Assembly: GCA_942159475.1 (NCBI GenBank)
Contig: OW804099.1
Coordinates: 11,915,146 to 11,979,145 of the forward strand
Reading direction: 5' to 3'
DNA: 64,000 nucleotides
Source: Sthenelais limicola
Lineage: Eukaryota; Annelida; Polychaeta; Phyllodocida; Sigalionidae
Part shown: in pieces, positions 48,443 through 59,753 of the stretch
Layout of the letters: each line of letters starts with the position of its first letter
Position numbering within the stretch: position 1 is the stretch's first letter
Notes under the pieces: model-generated
What the model was told of the DNA's origin: nothing
The model's database searches: none
Seen by the model: only the letters and a program-made list of their open reading frames with translations
Position numbers and translations under genes: made by a program

Positions 48443-49689
48443 CTACAGCGGCTGCTGCTCGTCTCCGGGCGTCTCATTATGGGTGCTACTTGAATCCTCC
48501 ATATCCTCTGGAGGGGCACCTTGAGCCGCCGGAGCCGGACCCCGCAATGGGCTTCCCATGTGTGCTAGGGAGGCCATCATTAGCGGACTCATGCCGGGAT
48601 TCCCGTAACCAGGAAACGTTCCGGCCATGGGCAGGGACATAGGAGGCGGAGCACTCATGAAGGAAGCCATCATTTGACCCATCCATAAGTAGCGATCCGC
48701 ATCCGTCAACATAGCGGGGGCAGTGGTCAAAGGATTTCTCCTGACCGGACTGCCAGCTGCACTGCTGGGGCCAAATTGGACGGAGCCGGAGGGCTCACGT
48801 TCCTCACTTGTGTCAGGCGCTGACACACCGTTAGCCTCCAAATCTGCTCGCAGGGAACTGACGGTTTCCTCCAGAGACCTAACCTGCAAGTCACTCCGGT
48901 GAAGACTTGCCTTCAAGTCTCTGATCAGGCGCGACTGGGTGCGATTTTCCTCACGGAGAGCAGCTAACTCCCCGATGGACTCTCGCACAGCCTCCAGCGC
49001 CTGTAGAGGTTCCGTCAACCGGTACAGCAGTGCCAACCTGGGTCTCAACGTCTGTCAGGGCAGCCCGAGCCAGCTCGAGAGCCTCCCCAACATCCGCCCT
49101 TGACTGCTGTATAACATGGCACACGGCAGCTTGCTCCGGGAGCTTAGCTTCCATGTCCGTGACCTCCTGCTTGGCTACGGCAGTCAGGGTTTTCGCTTTC
49201 TTACTCTTCTTCATGGGGACAGGAGAGCCTTCACGCTCGCTAGAGCCGGAGTGCGAGCGCGATCTTTTCCTCTTCTTCTTCTTTGACGGAGTGGAACTCG
49301 ACGTGCCAGAAGTGGAGGGAGCCGGAGAAGAAGGGGCAGCCACAGCCTTAGGCTTCACAAACTTGTGTGTAGCCTTCCGCCGGATCACCTGAAGGTCTGT
49401 CGACCAACTCCCTTCCACGCTCACCCGTAGTCCTAGCGGACTTAGCCGGGGAGTTGGACTGGGACCTAGTCTCCGGTCTATCAGCAGCACGATCCCGCTT
49501 AGGTCGCGCCGGATCGACCGGACCATCCTCCTCGGTTGCCGAGGTGTCGTCACCTTCATTGATCTTCATGGCCGCGAGGCCGATCAATCCGGTTCCGTCA
49601 CCCAACAACTCGTTCTCGTCTTCCATGGGCACCTCTACGGAGTCGCCGGAGACGTCCAGGTCGATGATGTCGTCGCCAGGCTTCGACAT
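48443..49689 (-). pseudogene. Third ORF downstream of pol, frameshifted twice
   Basis: Three overlapping minus-strand frames form one likely gene of about 410 codons. From 49689: an acidic N-terminus (MSKPGDDIIDLDV). From about 49400 in a second frame: a Ser/Pro-rich stretch with a nuclear-localisation-like run SKKKKRKRSRS, then a helical segment. From about 49040 in a third frame: a heptad-rich stretch (REENRTQSRLIRDLKASL, SLEETVSSLRADL) that looks like a coiled coil, then a Met/Pro-rich C-terminus ending near 48443. No signal peptide, transmembrane segment or fusion feature of an envelope is visible, so env is unlikely. Its role is unknown; a nuclear or nucleic-acid-associated accessory protein is a guess. 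Confidence 0.65.
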
Positions 49690-50793
49690 CTCGTCTTACA
49701 TTCAAGTAATCAAGCAATCAGGTAGTCAGTAGCTTTAAAAGGCTGCGTTTCAGTTCTCGTTCCTGCAACAAAAAGCATTACATTCAAATCTGGAACGCTG
49801 TAGCCGGAACATTATTTACATCATCCGAAACCGAAACCGAAACTAAAAGATCATCCAAAAGGAATGACGGAACATTTACTAGACAATCCTCTTGGAGGGA
49901 CCTAGTTCTAAAATCACTACCCGAAAGTTTAGAACGTACCCAACAAGCTTACATAGGGATTTGCAACCCATGTGCGTGGCTCATGTTCAAATAGCCCACA
50001 CGATGCAGAGCACGTGGGTCGTGGCTGTGGCAGTCTATCTCCAAAAATAGAGAGAACCCACCAATAAATCAAACCTACGACTTCCGTGCCTACTACTAGC
50101 GGTACATAAAACACATTTCCTTTACTTTAGCAAACTAACAGCAACATTTCATATGGTTCACACATACAAATCAACCAAATATGAAGAGCATCGTCAGAAA
50201 GCGTACTTACAGGTTGAAGTCCGGAAGCAAAGAGGGCTCCGTGAGGGAAGAGAACTAGTGAGCAGCGGTTGCAACTACCGCTAGTTACACTGTTACAACG
50301 CTAGTTCGCTCACGTCTCACCGCACACCTCAGCGCCATTGCCTCCGTGCATAACCCGCCTAACCTTATGTTAGGGTTTTCTTCACGTTGGGTTAGTATAT
50401 CCGTTCCCCTCCTGGGAATATTATGAACACGGACAACCAACCCATCTTCCACCAGAGACAAGGGTGGAAACATATTCCGCGGATCTTTGGCATGATACCT
50501 CAGGCAGCATTATCAAGCTATTTCAACCAAGATCCAGGACCAATAGCGTTACGAGGTTAGAATCTCTATTCCCCATAGGCCTAGTCCAAGCCACATCACG
50601 GTTCTCATGCGGTAAGTTATCAATCCGCCGGAATAACTTAGCTTCTTTCCCGGCCATACGAAACTAATAAAAGCTCCATACGCCGTTTGGGGACCCAGGG
50701 TGTATTCTTCCCTGCTGGCACCCCTGGTCGACTTCTTGTTGTGTTTCGATCCGGGGAATCAGACCTACATTCCCCGTATTGGTACACAAACAG
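49690..50793 (-). other. Non-coding spacer between pol and the third ORF
   Basis: About 1.1 kb without a long sense ORF. It could hold the splice acceptor or promoter for the downstream ORF; no specific signal was identified. Confidence 0.5.
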
Positions 50794-52905
50794 CTAAGAC
50801 TTCAGTTGTAATCTGTCTGGGGGACGGCGCACCCGTTTCCCCTTTACAACCTCGACAGGAGAGCTAGCTCTATCCTTTCTGACTTTCTTTACTAGTGCTA
50901 CTGAATCTTTCGCCGGCCTCCCTACTTTCTTTGCGGTAGGTTTCGGCAGCGGATCAGCAACAACTTTACGAGGTCTACCCCTCCGTGGAGCTACAGCCGG
51001 AACAGGCGGGTCTGGCAACCGTAGCTTTCGTGGTCTTCCGCGTTTCCGCATGACAACGTTAGCTTGGGGCAAGGGCGGAACAGGCAGAACAGCGGTCTTC
51101 GTGGCTTTCAAACTCTGTTTCCCCTTCTTAGGCCTTCCCCGTCGTTTCACAAACACGGAGACTTTTTCTCTCTCTTTCAGATCAGGACATTCCTTGCCAG
51201 CTATTACTTTCCCACTTTCAAGTCTGAGGACGTCGCGGCCAGCCTTCTGCAATGCACGGAACTCCGGTGCTCTGTCAGGATTAACAACCTGCACGGGTCC
51301 GTCCTTGTCAAAAGCTTGCTTAAGGTAGTTGACATGACACCTTACGACTCCTGCAACTGTTTCCAGTTCATAGGTTGTACCCCCTATAAACCGTTTTACT
51401 TTGAAGGGGCCATCCCACTTGGGACCGATCTTTTTACTGGCCTGCGGATGATTGTAGCGGTATACAACATCCCCCACTTCAAAGGTCTTAGGCTTAGCTC
51501 GCCGATCGAAATCCCGTTTCTGGTGGATCGCTGCCACTCCGAGATTCTCACGGACGAACTTATGCCCAAGCTTCAACCAATGCTTCAAATTCTCCACGAA
51601 CGGCACTCTGCATGGAAAATCCAGACCGCCTGGTTCCACCCCGTGGACCAAGTCCATAGGCGTTACCAGCTCGTCACCAAACACCACAGAGTTAGGTGTG
51701 CATAACGTACTCGCATGCACACTTGCTCTGTACGCGTGAGCGACACACAGAGCCAACAAATCCCAATCCGTCGCACTATAATCCGTCAGACAGGACAGTT
51801 GTTCTACCAGGACTCGGTTCATTCTTTCCGTTTGACCGTTTGACTGCGGTCTATACGGTAAGGTAATGAGCTTTTCAACCCCTAGCATCTCCAACAAGCT
51901 TCGCAACAGGGTGGATCGAAACTCTGGTGCTCCGTCCGTTTGCAACGATACGGGACAACCAAACCGGAGGATCCATTCCCTGAAGAGAACTTCCGCACAT
52001 CTCTCAGCGGTGTGGTCTGGCATTGGATAGGTCTCCGCCCACTTTGAAAAGTGATCCGTCACTACCATAATGTAGTTATTACCTCTGGGGGTAAGACGGA
52101 ACGGACCTATTATATCCAATCCAATACGACTCCAGCGTTCTCCATGCAATTCCTTCTTGAGAGGCATGATTCCGCCACCACCCCTCGTCTTTCGCATGCT
52201 ACATCCCGGACATGCCCTGAGCCACCTTTTCAGATCACTTCTCATGTTGGGCCAGAAGTACTTCTTCTTGGCTGTCCAACCAGTCTTGAAAGATCCGAAA
52301 TGCCCAACCGTCTTCGGTCCATGCATTCCCTGGAATATCTCATAGCGAAGCGCAGTAGGAATTACTTTGCGCATGTACGTGATTCCTGTGCGAGGTCGAG
52401 TCCACGACAAGCACAGCACACCATTCTTCATCGACAAACTCCCCAAGTTATGCATATAGGTACAGAATTCATCTGATTCACCGGACAGGGACTGCTTGTC
52501 CGGAACCGAGACTTCTCCCTCCACTATAGCAATCACTCTTAGGATCTCTGGGTCGTCTTGCTGAGCTGTCCGGATGATTTCTCCCGTAGCAGCAAGGGTC
52601 ACAGTGGTCGCAGCAACAACAGCGTCGTGCGCCCCACAATCAACACAGTCAAATCGAGCACACTTCCGGGTCGGAACCCGGGAAAGCGCATCAACATTGA
52701 CATGTTTCTTCCCCGCTCTATGGAGAATCATTCGCTGATCCAGGCCATACTCTTGCATCTGAGTTAACCAGCGCGCCAGCATGTCCATAGGATCCTTGAA
52801 ATTCAGGAGCCAACGCAGCGAAGCATGGTCCGTCCGAACAAAGAAGTTCCGATTCCCTAATAAATAGTGCCGGAATTTCTTCAGATAGGTAAGCACAGCC
52901 AACAA
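50794..52905 (-). pseudogene. pol: Pol part 3: RNase H, integrase, AT-hook tail
   Basis: An open frame of 703 codons in phase with part 2, so it is the 3' end of the same gene. It holds RNase H (FRHYLLGN, FVRTDHASLRWLL), then an H2C2-like zinc region ending CPGC. The integrase core follows: GLDIIGP at about 265, LQTDGAPEF at about 325 and GQTERMN at about 360, giving D-D-35-E spacing. Next are a WDGPFKVKRF segment and a basic tail with four AT-hook-like cores (RGRPKK about 588, RGRPRK about 618 and 640, VGRPAK about 661). A chromodomain is not evident. The tail probably binds AT-rich DNA in the minor groove and could bias integration; that role is inference. Confidence 0.9.
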
Positions 52906-52959
52906 TTCTCGTTTGGTCGCACAGTAGTTCCGTTGGGCTTTATCCCAGCTATTACTAGC

Positions 52960-53421
52960 TTACCCAAGGACTACCTCCTTACCATCTTGGACCTGGGACA
53001 AAATCCCTGCCATGCCATACCCACTGGCATCCGTGTCTAAGATAAACTCCCCCTCTTTCCGAGGGTATCTCAACAACGGAGCCCGGGTTAACAAATCTTT
53101 CACGCTCTGGAAGGCAACTGCACACTCCGGGGTCCAGTTTATTGCTTTTGTGTATCGTTTTTCTCTTCCGGCTGCCGTTACTACGTCCTGCAACGGGGAG
53201 ACAACTGCAGCGAAATTCGGTTAGAATTCCCTGTAGTAGGACGCGAATCCTATAAATTGTCTAACTTCCCTCGCAGTCTTCGGAACGGGCCAGTCACGGA
53301 CCTTCTGTATCTTCTTCGGGTCCGCCCGAATTCCTTTTTCCGATACTAATCTCCCCAAGTACTCCACTTCACGGCGGAATAGTTCACACTTCTTGGGTTT
53401 CAGCTTCCCGGATTCGTTCAA
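52960..53421 (-). pseudogene. pol: Pol part 2: RT thumb and start of RNase H, two stops
   Basis: After the frameshift the frame reads KLKPKKCELFRREVEYLG, then KKIQKVRDWPVPKTAREVRQ and FIGFASYYREF, conserved Ty3/gypsy RT-connection sequence. A TAA follows at 53221-53223. The same frame continues with AINWTPECAVAFQSVKDLL and the RNase H start FILDTDASGYGMAGIL (catalytic Asp). A second TAA is at 52960-52962, and RNase H continues beyond it in the same frame. Confidence 0.85.
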
Positions 53422-55348
53422 GAACCAATCGCAGATTTAGCAGACAACCATCGAATGTCTCGCCAAATACAACGATATCATCAAGATACACCAGACAAGA
53501 CTTCCAGCGAAGGTCGTCTAGCATACGATCCATCATCCGCTGGAATGTGGCAGGAGCATTGCACAATCCAAAGGCCATAACCTTGAATTGAAACAATCCA
53601 ACGCTGGACAGGAAAGCCGTCTTTTGCTTACTCTCCTCGTCCATCGCTATCTGCCAATACCCACTTTCCAGGTCGAGGGTGCAGAACCATTTATTTCCGC
53701 CCAACGCCTCGACACACTCGTCTATTCTAGGGAGTGGAAAGCTGTCCTTCACTGTGACGGAATTGAGCTGGCGATAATCGACGCAGAAGCGTTGAGTTCC
53801 ATCCTTTTTACCAACAATCACGATGGGTGCTCCCCACGGACTATTAGAATGCTCAATTCGCCCCTGCTTGTACATCTTCCAGATCTCCGCTTCGGCTACT
53901 TCACGCTTAGACACCGGAATCCGCCTATAAGCAAGCTTAATAGGTCGAGAGTCGGCAGTATCAATTACGTGTTTCACGACATGGGTGCAACCCGGATCTT
54001 CTCTCCAACCATCTCCGGGTAGCGAAAAGCTCCCACGAAACTCATTAAGAAGACCCATCAGCTTTGACCTCTCTGTCGGATCAGTCAAATCAGAGTCCCT
54101 TACAAGTTTCTTCAACGGACATTCCGTACTTGGTGGCACAGGGTCATCCGGGGCAATCAAATCCTCATCTACCACAGACGGGTTTTCTACCACCTGTATA
54201 GAGTTGATGATCGCATCCTTTATTTTGTCCTCCGGACACATATTCACCCCCTCCGGACTAGTAGTAGGTGACGATAGCAGCGTCACATCACTCACTCGTC
54301 CAACCACCATATCAACACCTAAACGTAGGGTTTCTGCGGACAGATTACTAAAGGCCACAGTCGCCGTAGCGTCAGCCGAGATATATGAATCAAGGCATCC
54401 CACAGTGTAATCCTTTAGAAAACTCTGGTCTGGCTCAAACATCAAACCCGTTGACGAATCCGAGCACCCGCGAACATCGATCTTAACCAGTGTAGCTGAA
54501 TAAGGACGAAGGACCACCGCTTTCCGAAGTGTTACCTGTCTTCCATCGCCTACTTCACTAGTTGTAATCATATTCACCGAGGGACCCAATTGCTTTGGCG
54601 GATCACCACGCCAGTGATGCATGATCACAGCGTCTTCTCCATCATTCAAAGACAATTTCCCTGACCAGCACACATAACATCTATGCACAAGATTGAAGTC
54701 CTGCGCCAAGATTCCGGACTCCGGGCCAGATAAACCCGACACTACCAGACACGTTAACATGTACGTCCGTTTCCCTAACGTCAAAGGGAACAGAGCGCTA
54801 CCATGCACAGTAATCTGTGAATCGTTTCCCATCGTGCACGCCAACCGGCACGGAACCAGTGGCGGCGGCCGACGCAGGGCGTCATAGAACGTCTTCGTCA
54901 CCAGGCTAGTGGTAGCGCCCGGATCCCAAAGGAAATCACCAACATCCCCATTCACTGATACTGAAGCATACCATCTATCCGCAATATATGGATCACGGAG
55001 CTTCAACACCCTCTGATCATCCACGGAAACTTTCTGAATACTCGCACCCGTGATGGGACCTGACTCCGCTATCACCAAATGCCCTGACTCAGCTTGGTAA
55101 CCTGCCTTACCCCAACAAACGTTGTCGGAGTCTGCAACTACAGGAAAATCCCTGGAATCTACACCATTCCTGGAATGAGTGGTCTCGTCCGCTCGACGCG
55201 CCCGAACCGCTTTCGTACCTCCCCGGCAGACAGCCCCGGGCTCAGTAGTACTTACGGGAGCTAGAGCCCCACACCCAGTCTTCGTTTCAGACACAGAACG
55301 ATCATGAACTGTAGTACTAGGAAGCGCAAACAATTCCCCGGATCCCAT
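53384..55348 (-). pseudogene. pol: Pol part 1: protease and reverse transcriptase (broken downstream)
   Basis: 654 codons. An aspartic protease region at about residue 139 reads LWDPGATTSLV: the catalytic Asp and Gly are there but Pro replaces the usual Ser/Thr. Reverse transcriptase follows with RFCVDYRQLNSVTV, FCTLDLESGYWQIAM, FGLCNAPATFQRMM and the catalytic YLDD at about 621. The frame is lost in 53384-53421, where the protein continues in another frame. The RT core itself is complete, but the polyprotein cannot run through to RNase H and integrase without a frame change. The break could be a mutation or an assembly indel. Confidence 0.9.
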
Positions 55349-55356
55349 CTCGCTTC

Positions 55357-57405
55357 TTATGAGACCCGTTTGGAGTTTTCCGACGACTCCGGCTTCACTG
55401 CTTGATCAGCCTTTGTCGCGGAACCTCCCTTACCAGTTGCATCTTTCCAGACATCCCTCTGCGGACAGCTAGCCATAAAATGACCCTCCTGACCACATTG
55501 GAAGCAACCAGTCCGCTTCACACCTCTTTTCCAGTTAAACTTCGATGTTTTACCGGAAAACTTCTGTCCAGACTGTCCTACCCAGGACCGTAGAGCCTGG
55601 ACGACAGCTTCAGGGACGTCATCGCCACATGAGTCGTCCGCCACAGGTTCGGCAGCTGTAGCTTGCACGGAAACCTTTGGGTTTTTCTTCCTCACATCCG
55701 GGCCAGCAGTGGTAAGTGCACTTATAGAGGCAACACTGCCACTCTCCAAGTAACAACTCTCCCACACCTCCGCCCAGTGTATGGCTCTCAGGAGATCCTT
55801 CGGCTGCTTCAGGCGAACCCAATCAGCCATATCCTGATTTGTCACTCCCTGCAGGAATACACGGAGGGAAACTGACCTCAACGTATTATCCAAGGGACCA
55901 AAAGCACGTCGCCCCTTCCGAGCAACGTCGTTACCGAAAAGTCTAACCGACTGGTTCGGAGTCTGGCGGGAATTATAGAATTCTGCCTGCTTTCTGGGTC
56001 TAGACTTCTCGCCAAAGTTTGCCTCCATATGGTCGACAAACTGCACAAGAGTCAAGTTCTCCGGCAAATCTCCCATTTCCGCCAGTTGTCTCCTGGAACC
56101 ACAGATCAACTGTCGTAACAACTGTTCGGGGCTCCAGTTGTGCGTGGTAGCAATTACTTTCATTTCCGCCAAGTATATCCTCCACGAAATAACACCATCC
56201 CACAACCTGGGTACGGATACTTTCGGAGCAATACTCTCACGGGTCGAAGACTGATTGTAATTAAAATCCTCATCCGACTCATCCGGTCCAGTATACTCAA
56301 GACCCTGGACAAGAGAACGATCTTTCCGTCGGGACCTACTAGATCGACAATAATCTTTTCCACAGTCGTCATCAGAGTCATCTGAGTCACTATCACCTCC
56401 AGAAGGCTTCTTCCGGGCTTTAGTACTGGATAACACAGAACTGGGGGAACCAGGGGAACTGCGGTAGTATGTACCATCACAAACTCTACCATTAGGAGTT
56501 TTAACGACAGCGTTCCGTGACTTCGGAACAACCACATTGTTCTGTTCCTTGCGCGGGGTAACATTCTTGCTGGCCAAAAATGAACCATCATTTGCATTCC
56601 CTTTCGGGGAAGACGAAGCTTGTGCCTGCTTTGAGAACGTAACATGCCTGTCTACATCCTCCGGCCCTTTAGCTGCCACAATGGACGGATCATCCAACAT
56701 CGGTGCAAATGACAACTTCGGATCAGCAAAAGTTGACGTCACTGGAGCTTTGGGTGTGTATGCACTTTTAACCTTCAGTAACATACCAAGCAAATCCTCA
56801 CCCTGCGAAGTGTCCGGCGGGGGCGTATCCTCTGTCCCATCCTCCGAAACACAATCTTCCACCGTCACCGGCGGAGGCGGTCTGTAAACAGCATCATGTA
56901 CAATTCCGCGAAGAGTTGCATTCTGCTGTGTAACGTCTGCCATACGCGCATGCAAATCCTCAGCAGCACTTCTATGAGCTTTAAAGTCGGCACGCATCTT
57001 CCGGAATTCGTGACGGAGTTCATCCTCAGTCAAGTCTTCCGGGGACCGACGCCACTGATTGAAAGCACTACCTGCTCCAACATCTACCCGGTGCACAGAA
57101 CCATCGCCCTCATAAGCGAAAGTTCCCTCATCCTTACGGGATACGAGATCCTTACGGTCCTGTTCCTTACGGGGACCCAATAGTCCTGTCAACGGAGGAC
57201 CAAAGGTTTCCGTAACTATATACGACAACTTCGGAGGCTTGATCACAGCAGCGACCTTCGCCGGAGACTTGACCACTTTGACTTTAGGCGGAGACTTCGT
57301 GCCCAGCGGGGCAACGGTACCATCCGCTGCTTCAGCCATTTGGTCGGGTCTATCAGCCAATCTCCGAACCTCTGCACAACGCAGTCCTGTTTCACCAAGA
57401 AACAA
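55357..57405 (-). CDS. gag: Gag polyprotein of the Ty3/gypsy element
   Basis: An intact ORF of 682 codons begins 53 bp inside the 5' LTR. It contains a helical/charged region around residues 130-170 and long Ser/Asp-rich segments in the middle. A capsid-like region follows, with VPRLWDGVISWRIYLAEMKV and VQFVDHMEANFGE. Near the C-terminus (about 632-646) is a CCHC zinc knuckle, CFQCGQEGHFMASC, the nucleic-acid-binding motif of nucleocapsids. An alternative start is the Met at residue 23 (MAEAADG). Its stop lies 8 bp before the first ATG of the pol frame, which is a different frame. Pol expression would therefore need frameshifting or reinitiation. Confidence 0.9.
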   Translation of the reverse strand: MFLGETGLRCAEVRRLADRPDQMAEAADGTVAPLGTKSPPKVKVVKSPAKVAAVIKPPKLSYIVTETFGPPLTGLLGPRKEQDRKDLVSRKDEGTFAYEGDGSVHRVDVGAGSAFNQWRRSPEDLTEDELRHEFRKMRADFKAHRSAAEDLHARMADVTQQNATLRGIVHDAVYRPPPPVTVEDCVSEDGTEDTPPPDTSQGEDLLGMLLKVKSAYTPKAPVTSTFADPKLSFAPMLDDPSIVAAKGPEDVDRHVTFSKQAQASSSPKGNANDGSFLASKNVTPRKEQNNVVVPKSRNAVVKTPNGRVCDGTYYRSSPGSPSSVLSSTKARKKPSGGDSDSDDSDDDCGKDYCRSSRSRRKDRSLVQGLEYTGPDESDEDFNYNQSSTRESIAPKVSVPRLWDGVISWRIYLAEMKVIATTHNWSPEQLLRQLICGSRRQLAEMGDLPENLTLVQFVDHMEANFGEKSRPRKQAEFYNSRQTPNQSVRLFGNDVARKGRRAFGPLDNTLRSVSLRVFLQGVTNQDMADWVRLKQPKDLLRAIHWAEVWESCYLESGSVASISALTTAGPDVRKKNPKVSVQATAAEPVADDSCGDDVPEAVVQALRSWVGQSGQKFSGKTSKFNWKRGVKRTGCFQCGQEGHFMASCPQRDVWKDATGKGGSATKADQAVKPESSENSKRVS

Positions 57406-57439
57406 CAGTCACACTATCAACAAGGTCTGCGGCCAGAAA

Positions 57440-57455
57440 CTGGTTTACGGCACCA
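57440..57455 (-). other. Primer-binding site
   Basis: Two bases inside the 5' LTR, the minus strand reads TGGTGCCGTAAACCAG. It starts TGG, as expected for pairing with a tRNA 3' CCA end. The tRNA species was not identified. Confidence 0.7.
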
Positions 57456-57457
57456 AT

Positions 57458-57954
57458 TGTAGTGTTTTTCCGTCTCACACTACCCAAGTTCGATATCTAT
57501 TCTCGCGAAGGGAAAGAAGACCAGACACACAGCTCTTTAGGTATCACAGGCTTTATTCTCCACACAAACCATGTCCGATAGTGTTTATCGGACCCAACAG
57601 AGGTGACCAGGTATTGGCCTCAAAGGACAAGTGGCAATTATGGTACACGATCATTGCAGGTGTTGAGAGTCAAACAGTTAACATGGTTTTACATAGGAGT
57701 AACACAGTGAAACAACACGGAGTCTTACCGGAGCATCCGGAAGCACTCTAAGGCACATTATGGTAAAAGAGTTGACTAGATTTAAGTTACCTTTGATATT
57801 GGTTTACTGGAACTCTGTCCAAGTAAGAAAAGGCGGGAATCCGAAAGGCCATTTCTGAACCGGGAGCGCGTTCAGTTGAGGCGCGTGCACCCAATTATAG
57901 CAACGCCCGGTCAGACCAATTGTCTCGGATCTATTTAAAACCGTATTCACTACA
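57458..57954 (-). repeat. 5' LTR
   Basis: On the minus strand it starts TGTAGTGAATACGG. A TATA-like TTTAAATA lies near its start (+ 57932-57939) and AATAAA is at + 57552-57557. These give a plausible promoter and polyadenylation signal. Confidence 0.95.
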
Positions 57955-57958
57955 GTAT

Positions 57959-59177
57959 GTTATATGACGGATGAATCTGTCATTTCAGTCTGTCTATATC
58001 AATTAATTAGTTGGAAATATACTAATTTGGACAAACAAACATTATTATCAAAGTTTATGGAACCTTTGGAAGATGTTCAGATTTCCATCATTTTCTTTCT
58101 TTATATCTTCTACACTGTATGACAATTAATGTACATGTTACATGGAAATACAAATCTATCATTATCATACTTTTATGCAAGGTGAAATTTTATCAACCCT
58201 GAGAGAGACTCTTTCATCCCATGTATATTTTATTAATTACCTATTCACCATTACCACTTTGAGGGTAATAAGATGGTAACTATGTACCTTGTTATGATGT
58301 CTAACAACCTGCATATATAGTCCCCTAGCAATGCCTAAAGTTTAAACACACGTCTAAACAAACGACTAAACAAACAACTAAACTACGTGTCATGACTCAG
58401 CTAGCTCTATGTCAAGAGAAGGCAACAAAGAAATTTCTTTTTGATGTCAATATGTCTTGTGTACTTGATTTGATATTGATGTTCCTCTGGAGAATAAACA
58501 GAAGTGTTCTGGCACCTTCATAAGACTAATTTAAACCATGTAAAATGTTACACAATGACCCTGAACGTATCTCTATAGTAACTGGCTGTAGTAGAAATAT
58601 ATAATGAAATGATGATTATATAGTATTTAAGAACCAGGTGTTTGTCAGTGTAGATACAACTTGCTGACTCTATTTAAATGAAAGTTAGTTTTACATTTAA
58701 CTTTACCGGTGCACGACTGCACTGCTAAGGGGTGATGTTTTAATAAGGTTCTGAGTGACAGTATTTCTGTTGTATATAAAGAGTTACATGTGACACATAT
58801 ATTTGGGACAATACTGTTACACACTGGAAAAAATACAGGAATAAGTCTTGTAATCTATTGGTTTTTCATATTAATTATTTAGGACGCCTTTTTTTTATTA
58901 CAAATAAAGGCCAATACATTTACAATATCTATAAAAAAAAACGCATGTCGACCCTGTTACGTGGCCTATACAATACCCTAAACATTGAAATCAACTCTCA
59001 TACATTATATATCATTATATTAACTCTTAAAGCTCACACTTCTCACATCGTATTGCTAAATTTACTACTATATATAATACAATTCATTGTTTTTGAAACA
59101 TATTCAGTTCATCAGTTCTTTTTGCATATATAATCCACTTCGCATAGGCATTTGTGTACAGATTGTTCTTTTTGGTA
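57959..59177. other. Intergenic stretch, nothing recognised
   Basis: AT-rich, with only short I/L/Y-rich ORFs such as 58858-59133 on the + strand. Confidence 0.45.
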
Positions 59178-59220
59178 ATCGCCTATGGCCCTGATAAGGG
59201 CATTTCTTGTGAATAAAATC
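59178..59220 (+). other. Degenerate CCTGATAAGGGC...GTGAATAAA motif
   Basis: GGCCCTGATAAGGGC followed by TGTGAATAAAATC is a weaker version of the hairpin-plus-AATAAA arrangement at 4183 and 15029. Similarity is limited. Confidence 0.2.
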
Positions 59221-59348
59221 GTGTGGAACCAATAAAACCAAGAGAGAAACATTCATATTTCAATTACATACATATCAATTCCTTCCTCTACACATTATAA
59301 TTATTCCCAATGATGTATGTGTTGAAGGCTCATCAGTTCCCCATTAAA

Positions 59349-59753
59349 TGTGATCCGTTTTAGGAAAATAAGTGATAAGTCGCAAAAAATAGATTTTGAG
59401 ATACCATTATATTTGGAAAGATGAGATCAAGCCGATTCTAATGATAGTAAACAGTCTAATAATCTAGTATTTTTAGATTTTAAATTTGATATTTTCATTT
59501 TTGAAAAAAATAGTTTCCAATATTTCTGGGGGCAATAAACAGTTAAGTAACTAAAATAGTCTATATGAGGACCTTTAAAATGGAAGGACCTATTAGATAC
59601 ATTGTCCTGAAATTTGATACATCGATTGATATAACTATAAGTGATAAACTCTCCAGAAATCAGAATATTCCAATAAGGTGTTCTTGTGAAAAAAAAACAC
59701 TTTAAAAATATCATTTTTGCGACTTATGACTCATTTTCCTGAAACACATCACA
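59349..59753. mobile_element. 405-bp MITE
   Basis: The left end TGTGATCCGTTTTAGGAAAA followed by TAAGTGATAAGTCGCAAAA is mirrored at the right end (TTTTTGCGACTTATGACTCA, TTTTCCTGAAACACATCACA). Terminal inverted repeats are about 38 bp. AA flanks both ends instead of the TA seen for the 62217 copy. No ORF of note. Confidence 0.85.

Larger units (their letters stand above)
47406..57954 (-). mobile_element. Full-length Ty3/gypsy LTR retrotransposon
   Basis: 10,549 bp on the minus strand, bounded by 497-bp LTRs beginning TGTAGTG and ending CACTACA. A 4-bp GTAT target duplication is at 47402-47405 and 57955-57958. The order from the 5' side (high coordinates) is LTR, primer-binding site, gag, protease-RT-RNase H-integrase, a third ORF, polypurine tract, LTR. 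The order RT-RNase H-IN and the motifs identify Ty3/gypsy. LTRs differ at only 3 of 497 sites (47596/57648, 47701/57753, 47832/57884), all transitions, so insertion is recent. The element is clearly richer in GC than its surroundings. Confidence 0.97.

Noticed and set aside
48443..49689. Envelope gene of an endogenous retrovirus
   Set aside because: The position fits, but there is no signal peptide, transmembrane segment, cysteine pattern or fusion-type hydrophobic stretch. Basic nuclear-type and coiled-coil features dominate.
51050..52767. Plus-strand ORFs across the pol region
   Set aside because: They are antisense shadows of RNase H and integrase, without any family features of their own.
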